A DNA stretch of 64,000 bases. Origin: Oceanihabitans sp. 2_MG-2023 (GTDB lineage: Bacteria > Bacteroidota > Bacteroidia > Flavobacteriales > Flavobacteriaceae). The stretch covers positions 315,001 through 379,000 of the forward strand of contig NZ_JAUOQT010000004.1 in NCBI RefSeq assembly GCF_030547245.1, given 5' to 3'. The translations under genes and the position numbers were made by a program. Below, one piece after another: positions 7,241 through 14,681 of the stretch; within the stretch, counting starts at the first letter, position 1, and the number at the start of each line of letters is the position of its first letter. The notes beneath the pieces were generated by a model. That model saw only the letters and a list, made by a program, of their open reading frames with translations. It was not told the origin of the DNA and ran no database searches.

Positions 7241-8317
7241 ATGGAATTATTTTGGTATATCGTTTTAATGACAATGTTAGCTGTTTATGTAATTTTAGAC
7301 GGTTATGATTTTGGAGCAGGAATTATTCATTTATTCTTTGCTAAAAAAGAAAAAGATAAAAAAGCAATTACTAATGCTATTGGCCCTTTCTGGGATGCAA
7401 ACGAAGTTTGGTTAATTGCTTCTGGTGGAGTGTTGTTTTTTGCTTTTCCAACTTTATATGCTTCTTCTTTTAGCGGTTTTTATTTGCCCTTAATGATGAT
7501 TTTATGGTTACTTATTTTTAGAGCAATTGGTTTAGAGTTAAGAGGACAGATTCACAATAAAATGTGGGAAACTATTTGGGATAAAGCTTTTGGAATATCC
7601 AGTTTATTATTAGCACTCTTTTTTGGTGTCGCTTTAGGTAATGTTGTACGTGGAGTTAATTTGGGAGGTGTTGTAGATGGGGTTTCAACGCACGAAGCAC
7701 ATTATTTCTTTTTGCCACTTTGGAATCCAACGTTTAGTCCACAAGCAGAGCAATTAGGAATACTAGATTGGTTTACCGTTTTATTAGGTGTTGTTGGAGT
7801 AGTAGCTTTAACCATTCATGGTGCCAATTGGATTATTTTTAAAACGAATTCCGATTTAAATGAAAAATTAAAACGCGTCGTTTTTAACCTTAATTTTGTA
7901 TTGTTGGCTTTAGTCGTTATTTCACTTCTAGTTTGGCATGTTATAGAACCTAAACCTTTTCATAATTTTTTAGATAAACCTTGGTTATGGATTTTTCCAA
8001 TAATCACTTTTATAGGATTATTTGGGTTGTTTAAAGTGAAATCTTTCCAAAAACATGGTAAAGGATTTTTATTTTCTTCTTTATTTTTAGCAGGAGGATT
8101 AGCGTCAACAGTAGCTTCCATTTTCCCAAAAGTACTACCTTCTACAAATTCAATAAATCCAGATTTAACTTTATATAATGTAGCAGCCCATGAATATGGT
8201 TTGTCTGTTGGTGTGTATTGGTTTGCAATAGCAGTAGTTTTAGTCGCTATTTATATGGTTATTCAATATCGTGTTTTTAAAGGTAAAATGGATGATGTTG
8301 GCTATGGCGAACATTAA
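7241..8317 (+). CDS. cydB: Cytochrome bd ubiquinol oxidase subunit II
   Basis: A 358-residue integral membrane partner of CydA with about eight or nine helices. The N-terminal L-D-G-Y-D-F-G-A-G motif and N-A-I-G-P-F-W-D-A-N-E-V-W-L signature are diagnostic of CydB. The gene begins two bases after the cydA stop, so translation is probably coupled. No CydX-like micro-protein was identified. The next gene, a small membrane protein, is 15 bp away and ends in the operon terminator. Confidence 0.95.
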   Translation: MELFWYIVLMTMLAVYVILDGYDFGAGIIHLFFAKKEKDKKAITNAIGPFWDANEVWLIASGGVLFFAFPTLYASSFSGFYLPLMMILWLLIFRAIGLELRGQIHNKMWETIWDKAFGISSLLLALFFGVALGNVVRGVNLGGVVDGVSTHEAHYFFLPLWNPTFSPQAEQLGILDWFTVLLGVVGVVALTIHGANWIIFKTNSDLNEKLKRVVFNLNFVLLALVVISLLVWHVIEPKPFHNFLDKPWLWIFPIITFIGLFGLFKVKSFQKHGKGFLFSSLFLAGGLASTVASIFPKVLPSTNSINPDLTLYNVAAHEYGLSVGVYWFAIAVVLVAIYMVIQYRVFKGKMDDVGYGEH

Positions 8318-8332
8318 TAAAACAGTATCGTT

Positions 8333-8641
8333 ATGACAGGAACATTAATCTCATTAATTAGTATTTTTATAGGAATCCTAGCTGCAAATACATTTGCTTA
8401 CTTTAAAAAACAATATTCTTTTGGTTTTACAGGAAATACATTAGTTGGTGTTTTTGGAAGTATCTTTTTTATTAAATCTTTTGGTCGATTAGGTTTTGAT
8501 CCTTGGTCCATTATGCATAATGAAACATTTCATAGTTTTCCCTTTTTTATAAACTGTTTGGTCTCCATTTTAGGGGGTGTTTTAGGTCTCTTGTTTATTA
8601 CGTACTTAGATAATAAAATGAACAAAAAAGCAGCTAATTAG
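8333..8641 (+). CDS. Small multi-pass membrane protein of cyd operon
   Basis: A 102-residue protein with three hydrophobic segments (about residues 4-22, 28-50, 70-92). It is glycine-rich (G-N-T-L-V-G-V-F-G-S-I-F), resembling the transglycosylase-associated/GlsB-like helical-hairpin folds, and ends in a Lys/Asn tail. Its stop codon lies inside the operon terminator stem, so it is the last cyd operon gene. I do not recognise a specific family. A role in assembly or stability of the oxidase is only suggested by position. Confidence 0.75.
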   Translation: MTGTLISLISIFIGILAANTFAYFKKQYSFGFTGNTLVGVFGSIFFIKSFGRLGFDPWSIMHNETFHSFPFFINCLVSILGGVLGLLFITYLDNKMNKKAAN

Positions 8642-8652
8642 CTGCTTTTTTT
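8624..8652 (+). terminator. Terminator of the cydAB operon
   Basis: A 14-bp perfect inverted repeat (AAAAAAGCAGCTAA paired with TTAGCTGCTTTTTT) that overlaps the stop codon of the preceding gene and runs into Ts. The next regulatory palindrome begins 2 bp later. Confidence 0.85.
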
Positions 8653-8653
8653 G

Positions 8654-8698
8654 TGTAACAAAAGTTACTGTGTAGCTTATTTAAAAACGCAACCTTTA
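8654..8698 (+). promoter_or_regulatory. Crp/Fnr-type palindrome before second SQR
   Basis: TGTAAC-AAAA-GTTACT (8654-8669) with AACCTTTA at 8691-8698, which has one mismatch to TAnnTTTA but keeps the exact 29.5-bp spacing. The predicted start is near 8703, giving a longer leader (95 nt) than the other members. Confidence 0.6.
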
Positions 8699-8797
8699 TA
8701 GTGTAGTTAAGAAGTGTAATGCACATGAACTTATAAATAGTATAAGTTGAATAGAATCTTAATTTATAATTGTAAATCAAAAATTAAATCATATAAA

Positions 8798-10255
8798 ATG
8801 TCTAAAATTGTAATTCTAGGAGCTGGAATTTCAGGTCACGTAGCTGCATCACATTTACGCAGAAAATTGCCGAAAAAACACGAAGTAGTTGTAGTGTCTC
8901 CTAACAGTAATTACCAGTGGGTCCCTTCTAATATTTGGGTTGGAATTGGAAGAATGAAATCAGAAAAAATCTTGTTTCCATTAGCGCCTTTGTATAAAAA
9001 GAAAGGTATTGGTTATAAACAAGCTAAAGCAATTTCGTTTTACCCAGAAGGAGATAAGACTGAAAAAAAACCTTATGTTTTAGCAGAATATGTTGTTGGA
9101 GAAAATAAGGGAGAACAGGAAAAAGTGACTTATGATTATTTAATTAATGCTACAGGGCCAAAATTGAATTTTGAAGCAACTGAAGGTTTAATTCCTGGTA
9201 AAAACAAGACCTATTCTGTTTGTACATATACACATGCAGACCATGCTTGGGAAGGTTTAAATGAAGTAATTCAGCAAATGAAAGCGGGTAAAAAAGCCAA
9301 AATTTTAATTGGTACAGGTCACGCAAAATCTACCTGTCAAGGTGCTGCTTTTGAGTATATTTTAAATGTAGAACAAGAATTACGCAACCATAATGTGCGT
9401 GATATGGCAGAAGTTACATGGATTTCTAATGAATACCAATTAGGTGATTTCGGTATGGATGGTATGCTATTAAGTTATGGAAGCATGACCATGAAATCGC
9501 ATGAAATGGTCGAAATGATTTTTGAGGATAGAGATATTAAATGGATACTTGGCGCAGGTGTTAATAAAATTGAAGAAGGGGTTGCGTATTATGAAAACTT
9601 AGATGGTGAACACAAATCAGAATCTTATGATTTTGCCATGTTAATCCCCTCGTTTTCAGGGCATGGGTTTAAAGCTTATGATAAAAACGAAAAGGATATT
9701 ACAGAAAAACTTTTTAAAGGTTTTATGTTAGTAGATGCAGATTATACTCCAAAACCTTATGAAGAATGGTCGGTTAAAGATTGGCCAGAAACCTATCAAA
9801 ATCCTAGTTATAAAAACATATTTGCACCAGGAATAGCATTTGCTCCTCCACATGCTATTTCTAAACCTAGAACGAGTAAAAATGGAACTGTAATTGCACC
9901 TGCACCACCACGAACAGGAATGCCTTCTGGTATTACCGCAAAATTGGTAGCAGATAATATTATAGATTCTATTAAAAATGGTAAACAATCGCTTGAACAT
10001 AAAGGAAGTTTAGGAAATATGGGGGCAGCTTGTATTGCTTCAGCTGGTTACGGAATGACTAAGGGAAGTGGTGTTAGTATTACTACATATCCAATAGTTC
10101 CAGATTATGAAAAATATCCTAAAACACAAGGAAGACAATTAGGTAAAACCTTTGGAGAAATAGGCTTAGCAGGCCATTGGTTAAAATTAGCCTTGCATTA
10201 TGCTTTTATTTATAAAGCTAAAATGAAACCTTTTTGGTGGTTAATTCCGGAATAA
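8798..10255 (+). CDS. Second sulfide:quinone reductase-like flavoprotein
   Basis: A 485-residue FAD/NAD(P)-type oxidoreductase, distinct from the type II enzyme at 442. The start is placed at the ATG at 8798, directly before the Rossmann motif I-V-I-L-G-A-G-I-S-G; an upstream in-frame ATG at 8747 would add an unlikely Lys/Tyr-rich extension. Three cysteines, C142 (Y-S-V-C-T-Y), C180 (K-S-T-C-Q-G-A-A-F-E) and C412 (A-A-C-I-A-S), are spaced like the three catalytic cysteines of bacterial SQRs. It probably belongs to a high-capacity or polysulfide-forming SQR class (type III or VI); the exact type is uncertain. A C-terminal amphipathic segment would bind the membrane. A small peptide gene and a c-type cytochrome gene follow. 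Confidence 0.85.
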   Translation: MSKIVILGAGISGHVAASHLRRKLPKKHEVVVVSPNSNYQWVPSNIWVGIGRMKSEKILFPLAPLYKKKGIGYKQAKAISFYPEGDKTEKKPYVLAEYVVGENKGEQEKVTYDYLINATGPKLNFEATEGLIPGKNKTYSVCTYTHADHAWEGLNEVIQQMKAGKKAKILIGTGHAKSTCQGAAFEYILNVEQELRNHNVRDMAEVTWISNEYQLGDFGMDGMLLSYGSMTMKSHEMVEMIFEDRDIKWILGAGVNKIEEGVAYYENLDGEHKSESYDFAMLIPSFSGHGFKAYDKNEKDITEKLFKGFMLVDADYTPKPYEEWSVKDWPETYQNPSYKNIFAPGIAFAPPHAISKPRTSKNGTVIAPAPPRTGMPSGITAKLVADNIIDSIKNGKQSLEHKGSLGNMGAACIASAGYGMTKGSGVSITTYPIVPDYEKYPKTQGRQLGKTFGEIGLAGHWLKLALHYAFIYKAKMKPFWWLIPE

Positions 10256-10278
10256 GAAATTTTTTAAAAGACAAAATC

Positions 10279-10419
10279 ATGACACAAAGAATATCAAAAT
10301 ATCAAAGATTTAAAATGATGAATCCTATCCTGCAGTTTTTTAAGTTTATATACTTAAGCATAAAAATTATGCTAGTAGTTGCTGGAGGTCATGGAGGAAC
10401 AAGACAAAGCAAAATATAA
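10279..10419 (+). CDS. Small protein between SQR and cytochrome, 46 aa
   Basis: Start chosen at the ATG at 10279, giving 46 residues. A basic N-terminus (T-Q-R-I-S-K-Y-Q-R-F-K) is followed by an amphipathic or membrane helix (P-I-L-Q-F-F-K-F-I-Y-L-S-I-K-I-M-L-V-V) and a G-G-H-G-G tail. It sits 23 bp after the SQR and 3 bp before the cytochrome gene, so it is clearly in the operon. It is probably a small membrane-associated subunit; the function is unknown. Confidence 0.7.
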   Translation: MTQRISKYQRFKMMNPILQFFKFIYLSIKIMLVVAGGHGGTRQSKI

Positions 10420-10422
10420 AAA

Positions 10423-10893
10423 ATGAAAAGTATAGTACGTGTAATTATTTGTTTTATTTTTTTAGGATTTTTTTCCTGTCAAAATGAACAAAAAAAGGAA
10501 GCCCATAAAACAAAAGAAAAAACAGTATTCGAGCCAATGAGTATCGATGATGGTCGTATTTCTCTAAAATTAAATCCAATGCAGAAAAACCATCAACTTT
10601 CTAATATGAGAAGTCATTTAGAAGCTGTGCAACAAATTACTTTACTTCTTTCTCAAGAAAAGTATGATGAAGCTTCTAAAGTAGCATATACTAAATTAGG
10701 GTCTACTACAGAAATGAAGTTAATGTGTGCTTCTTTTGGTGATAAAGGGTTTGAAAATATGGGACTAGAATTTCATAAAAGTGCAGATAAAATGAGTGAA
10801 ATTTTAAAAAAAAGAAATAAGGAGCATTCTCTTAATGCACTTTCAAATACATTAAACTATTGTGTGCAATGTCATGCAACTTATAAACAGTAA
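10423..10893 (+). CDS. Cytochrome c'-like lipoprotein
   Basis: A 156-residue protein with a lipoprotein signal peptide (F-L-G-F-F-S-C, acylated Cys near residue 19). The predicted helical body ends in C-V-Q-C-H, a haem c binding site within the last ten residues. A single CxxCH at the extreme C-terminus of a helical protein of this size is the hallmark of the cytochrome c' four-helix fold. It would sit on the periplasmic face of a membrane. The operon position after an SQR suggests it takes electrons from, or senses products of, sulfide oxidation; cytochrome c' proteins are also known to bind NO. Both are inferences. Confidence 0.8.
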   Translation: MKSIVRVIICFIFLGFFSCQNEQKKEAHKTKEKTVFEPMSIDDGRISLKLNPMQKNHQLSNMRSHLEAVQQITLLLSQEKYDEASKVAYTKLGSTTEMKLMCASFGDKGFENMGLEFHKSADKMSEILKKRNKEHSLNALSNTLNYCVQCHATYKQ

Positions 10894-10901
10894 ATAGAGT
10901 T

Positions 10902-10928
10902 AACTGATGTGGTTATCAGTTTTTTTTT
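10902..10928 (+). terminator. Terminator of the second SQR operon
   Basis: A 7-bp stem AACTGAT/ATCAGTT with a 6-nt loop followed by a long T tract. Confidence 0.75.
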
Positions 10929-10939
10929 GGTTGGTTAGT

Positions 10940-10973
10940 AAAAAGCATTTGTAAGAAATTATAAATGCTTTTT
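10940..10973 (-). terminator. Terminator of the metal-dependent hydrolase gene
   Basis: AAAAAGCATTT paired with AAATGCTTTTT. It lies just after the stop of the minus-strand gene at 10980 and reads into Ts on that strand. Confidence 0.6.
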
Positions 10974-10979
10974 CATTTT

Positions 10980-11978
10980 TTAATTCCCTTTTAAACGCGT
11001 CCATAAATCTGCTAGTAATCGTTTACCATCTCTATTGTTTTTGGGCATTTCAATAAATTTTACATTTTCTATAGTATCCACCTCTATCTTGTATTGAAAT
11101 ACAAAATTATCTGCTTTTGGTTTTAAGCTTAACAATCCGAAACGTAAATCATTAAAATAAAGAACACCTTCTTTTTCAGATATAGTATACCAACCTTCAG
11201 AAATTGCAATCATACGTTGTACCTTTTCGTTTTTAATTAAATTACCTAACAAATAATGACGCTTCGGATAGGTTTCAAAAGAAATAGGTTGACTATCAAA
11301 AAACGAATAATTTCCTAATAAATAAGCATCTTCAATTTCTACATTAGCACTCCAAAGAATGGTGTTTAAAGGAGAAGGTCTAGTGTCCAATTGTAAATAT
11401 TCGACATGTTGGTTTTGTAAAGCTTTTTCAAATTGTTTAAATGCGATGCCTTTAAAAAGAAAAGTGAGTAGTAAATAGAAAGAACTCAATAGCAATCCAA
11501 AGTTATTATACAAACGACGTTTGTTGGATGTTCGTTTTTGTCGCATTGCTAATATTAAAAAAAATAAAAACGGTAAAGTATAAAGAGGATCTATAACGAA
11601 TATGGTTTTAAAAGCTAATCGCATATCCATAGGCCAGAACAATTGCGTTCCCCAAGTAGTGTGTGCATCTAAAATTGGATGTGTTACAAATGCCCAAAAG
11701 AATAACCAGGACCAACTTTTAAAATCTTTAAATTTTTCGTAGCGAGATACCAACCATCCAAAAACAGGAGCAAAGAATATAGAGAATACAATCGAATGGG
11801 TAAACCCTCTATGTATGGAAAGTGCAGAAACGGTATCTGTAAAAAAGGAAGCAAACACATCTAAATCGGGAATGGTTCCAGCAATAGCGCCATAAAGCAT
11901 GGCTTTATTTCCAACTTTTTTACCTAAAACAGCTTCTCCTACTGCAGCTCCTAAAACAATTTGAGTTAATGAATCCAT
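10980..11978 (-). CDS. YdjM-family (DUF457) membrane-bound metal-dependent hydrolase
   Basis: A 332-residue inner-membrane protein. I use the ATG at 11978 (M-D-S-L-T-Q-I-V-L-G-A-A-V-G-E-A), the usual family start, instead of the upstream ATG at 12017. Family landmarks are D-S-L-T-Q at the N-terminus, G-T-I-P-D-L-D (metal-binding Asp pair), H-R-G-F-T-H-S (His motif) and T-H-P-I-L-D-A-H-T-T-W-G. The first 190 residues hold about five helices; the C-terminal half is soluble. E. coli YdjM is LexA-controlled, but the substrate of the family is unknown. It is transcribed away from the efflux operon, and the two promoter regions face each other. Confidence 0.85.
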   Translation of the reverse strand: MDSLTQIVLGAAVGEAVLGKKVGNKAMLYGAIAGTIPDLDVFASFFTDTVSALSIHRGFTHSIVFSIFFAPVFGWLVSRYEKFKDFKSWSWLFFWAFVTHPILDAHTTWGTQLFWPMDMRLAFKTIFVIDPLYTLPFLFFLILAMRQKRTSNKRRLYNNFGLLLSSFYLLLTFLFKGIAFKQFEKALQNQHVEYLQLDTRPSPLNTILWSANVEIEDAYLLGNYSFFDSQPISFETYPKRHYLLGNLIKNEKVQRMIAISEGWYTISEKEGVLYFNDLRFGLLSLKPKADNFVFQYKIEVDTIENVKFIEMPKNNRDGKRLLADLWTRLKGN

Positions 11979-12050
11979 ATAGTTTTCAAAAGTAAGCCAT
12001 TCCGCTTTAAACCACATAAAAAATAGTTTTAAAAGCGCCTTTAATTGCTT

Positions 12051-12095
12051 GGTAACTTTTGTTACTGACTTCGGTGTTTTTCTAATGTACTTTTG
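12051..12095 (+). promoter_or_regulatory. Crp/Fnr-type palindrome and perfect -7 box before efflux operon
   Basis: GGTAAC-TTTT-GTTACT (12051-12066) followed by TACTTTTG (12088-12095), a perfect TAnnTTTG, at exactly 29.5 bp from the centre. The predicted start is near 12100 and the leader is 15 nt. This ties the RND efflux operon to the sulfide/cytochrome bd genes. Confidence 0.7.
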
Positions 12096-12114
12096 TATGG
12101 TAAAATATTAATTA

Positions 12115-13422
12115 ATGAAAAAACATTTTTATATATCCTTAGCACTTTTGGCTTTTTCAATATCGATAAAAGCCCAAGAAATGGTGCCAATTGCTAAAGC
12201 GGAAGTCTTAGCTAAAGTCTCTGAAAATAATACAAGTATTAAAATTTCAGAAGAAGAGTTCAAGCAAGCTAAAGCAGATTACAGACAAACCAATGCAGTG
12301 TTTTTACCAAATATTACAGCTAGTCATACGGCAATTGCTACAACAAATCCTTTAATGGCTTTTGGATCTAAATTAAATCAGGAAATATTAACACAAAATG
12401 ATTTTAATCCTGCATTATTAAATGATCCTTCTCAAATAGAAAATTATGCTACAAAGTTTGAAATACAACAACCATTAATTAATGTAGATGGTATTTTTCA
12501 ACGTAAAGCGGCTAAGTCTAAAATGGAAGCCATGTCTTTAAAAACAGAACGAACCCAAGATTATTTAGCTTTTGAAGTAGAGAAAGCTTATATGCAATTA
12601 CAACTAGCATATAAAGCGGTAAATGTTTTAGAAAAAGCATTAGAAGCTGCAAATGCAAATAAAAAATTAGCAGATAATAGTTTTAAACAAGGCTATTTAC
12701 AACGCGCAGATGTTTTAAATGTAGAAGTTCGTGTAACCGAAGTTCAAAACCAGTTGCAAACTGCAAAGAGTAATGTGCAAAATGCATCTAATTATCTGTC
12801 TTTTTTAATGCATGATGAAAATTATGTGGTGTATACTCCAACAGATGAATTAACAGTTGCTTCGTTTACTATGGAAGATAAAAAAGTTTCCGAAAATCGT
12901 TCGGATATTAAAGCAATGCAAATGGCATCCAATGCATATGAAGCTATAAACAAAGCAGATAAAATGGCATTTTTACCAAGATTAAATGCTTTTGGTAGTT
13001 ATGAGTTATATGATGATCAAATATTTCAAGGTGATGCTAATGGATATTTATTTGGAGCACAATTAAGTTGGGATATTTTTCAAGGTTCTAAGCGTTTTGG
13101 TAAAGCGCAAAAAAGTAAATCGGAATTGGAGAAATCTAAATTAGAATATAAGCAATACGTATCAAAAAGCAATTTAGAATTGAATAAAGCAAAACGTGCT
13201 TTTATAGATGCGGAGAATAAATTAAAGCTTACCACATTGGCTTTAGAGCAATCGGAAGAATCACTAAGAATTAGAACCAACAGATTTAAAGAAGGTTTAG
13301 AAAAAACATCCGATTTATTACTTGCAGAAACGCAATACTCCCAAAAACAATTAGAATATTATCAAACCATTTTTGAATATAATTATACACAAGCATACGT
13401 ACAATTTTTAACCAAAGAATAA
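12115..13422 (+). CDS. TolC-family outer-membrane efflux protein
   Basis: A 435-residue protein with a signal peptide (cleavage near S-I-K-A-Q). Two repeated helical-hairpin halves are rich in A, K, E and Q, as in the TolC/OEP fold (outer-membrane channel of tripartite pumps). The second repeat includes G-A-Q-L-S-W-D-I-F-Q-G-S-K-R and a long coiled coil. It is first in a three-gene operon with an adaptor and an RND permease. The presence of the shared palindrome suggests induction together with sulfide defence, perhaps to export toxic by-products; the substrate is unknown. Confidence 0.9.
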   Translation: MKKHFYISLALLAFSISIKAQEMVPIAKAEVLAKVSENNTSIKISEEEFKQAKADYRQTNAVFLPNITASHTAIATTNPLMAFGSKLNQEILTQNDFNPALLNDPSQIENYATKFEIQQPLINVDGIFQRKAAKSKMEAMSLKTERTQDYLAFEVEKAYMQLQLAYKAVNVLEKALEAANANKKLADNSFKQGYLQRADVLNVEVRVTEVQNQLQTAKSNVQNASNYLSFLMHDENYVVYTPTDELTVASFTMEDKKVSENRSDIKAMQMASNAYEAINKADKMAFLPRLNAFGSYELYDDQIFQGDANGYLFGAQLSWDIFQGSKRFGKAQKSKSELEKSKLEYKQYVSKSNLELNKAKRAFIDAENKLKLTTLALEQSEESLRIRTNRFKEGLEKTSDLLLAETQYSQKQLEYYQTIFEYNYTQAYVQFLTKE

Positions 13423-13431
13423 ATTTTTAAG

Positions 13432-14508
13432 ATGAAAAAAATATATACAATTCTAACTTTTTCTTTTGCATTGTTACTAGCAAGTTGTGGTAGCGAAGAC
13501 AAAAAAATTGTTGTAGATAATACACCAGCAATTGCTGTAAAAGTAAGTCCAATAGAAGCAAATGCAAATAGTCCGTTTTTAAGTGTTAGTGGAAAAATAC
13601 AAGCTGCTAACAGTGCTGATTTAAGTACAAGAATGATGGGATACGTAAATAAAGTTCACGTACATGTTGGAGATAAAGTACGTAAAGGGCAACTTTTAGT
13701 TTCGATTAATAATAGTGATTTACAAGCGAAACGTGCGCAAGTTAATGCAGGAATAACAGAAGCCACTGCTGCGTATACCAATGCAGAAAAAGATTATAAT
13801 CGTTATAAAAATTTGTTTGCAGACCAAAGTGCATCTCAAAAAGAAATGGATGATATGACTGCTAATTTTAATATGGCTAAAGCACGTTTAGAAGGAGCAA
13901 GACAAATGAAAAACGAAATCAATGCACAATTTGCATACAGTAATATTACGGCTCCTTTTAATGGTACAGTTACTAGTAAAAATGTAGAAGCAGGCAATAT
14001 GGCAAATCCAGGAATGCCATTAATTAGTATAGAATCTCCAGGTAGTTTTGAAGTGATGGCAATGGTACCAGAAACAGAAATTTCTGAAATTAAAAAAGGA
14101 ACTACTGTAGATGTTTTGGTGAAATCTATAAAACAAATTATAAAAGGAAAAGTAACAGAAGTGAGTACTTCAGCAAAAAATACTGGAGGACAATATTTAG
14201 TAAAAATAGCTTTAGATAAAACCGATGCTAATATATTATCTGGAATGTTTACCACCGTGCAGTTTCCTGTAGAACGCAAAGTGAAATCGTCTATGGTTTT
14301 AGTACCAACGGATGCTATTGTTACCAACGGACAATTGTCTGGAGTGTATACGGTAAGCCAAAGTAATACCGCAATGCTACGTTGGTTACGTTTAGGTAGA
14401 ACCTTTGGTAATCAAGTGGAAGTATTGTCTGGTTTAAATGCTGAAGAAACCTATATTGTTTCGGCAGAAGGAAAACTATTTAATGGCGCTAAAATCTCTA
14501 TTCAATAA
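13432..14508 (+). CDS. RND efflux periplasmic adaptor (membrane fusion protein)
   Basis: A 358-residue lipoprotein: lipobox L-L-A-S-C at about residue 20, a lipoyl/barrel-sandwich half motif (V-H-V-H-V-G-D-K-V-R-K-G-Q-L-L), a helical hairpin (about 95-155), the second half motif (A-P-F-N-G-T-V-T-S-K-N-V-E-A-G-N), then beta-barrel and membrane-proximal domains. It would link the TolC-like channel to the inner-membrane pump. It starts 9 bp after the TolC gene. The permease gene follows only after a 173-bp spacer containing an interspersed repeat. Confidence 0.92.
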   Translation: MKKIYTILTFSFALLLASCGSEDKKIVVDNTPAIAVKVSPIEANANSPFLSVSGKIQAANSADLSTRMMGYVNKVHVHVGDKVRKGQLLVSINNSDLQAKRAQVNAGITEATAAYTNAEKDYNRYKNLFADQSASQKEMDDMTANFNMAKARLEGARQMKNEINAQFAYSNITAPFNGTVTSKNVEAGNMANPGMPLISIESPGSFEVMAMVPETEISEIKKGTTVDVLVKSIKQIIKGKVTEVSTSAKNTGGQYLVKIALDKTDANILSGMFTTVQFPVERKVKSSMVLVPTDAIVTNGQLSGVYTVSQSNTAMLRWLRLGRTFGNQVEVLSGLNAEETYIVSAEGKLFNGAKISIQ

Positions 14509-14518
14509 CTAAAAAGCC

Positions 14519-14632
14519 GCGTTAAGGATAGAAGAGGAAATCCTTTTTACGTACGTTTGAGTGAATTTGCCTAAGCAAATTTGTATCGAGAACAAGTAAA
14601 AAGATTGTAACGGATAGCCTGTTAAAACGCCC
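14519..14632 (-). repeat. Interspersed palindromic element, copy 1, inside efflux operon
   Basis: The 114-bp element runs from GCGTTAAGGATAGAAG to TAACGGATAGCCTG...ACGCCC. Its centre is an imperfect hairpin, ATCCTTTTTAC...GAATTTGC paired with GCAAATTTG...GTAAAAAGAT. It is related to the elements at 26150, 50316 and 51939, which lie in the other orientation. The hairpin lies between the adaptor and permease genes of one operon and could lower or uncouple permease expression. Confidence 0.7.
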
Positions 14633-14681
14633 AAAAATATAAAATTTCCCAGCCTCATGGGAATGAAAAAAGATAACAATT

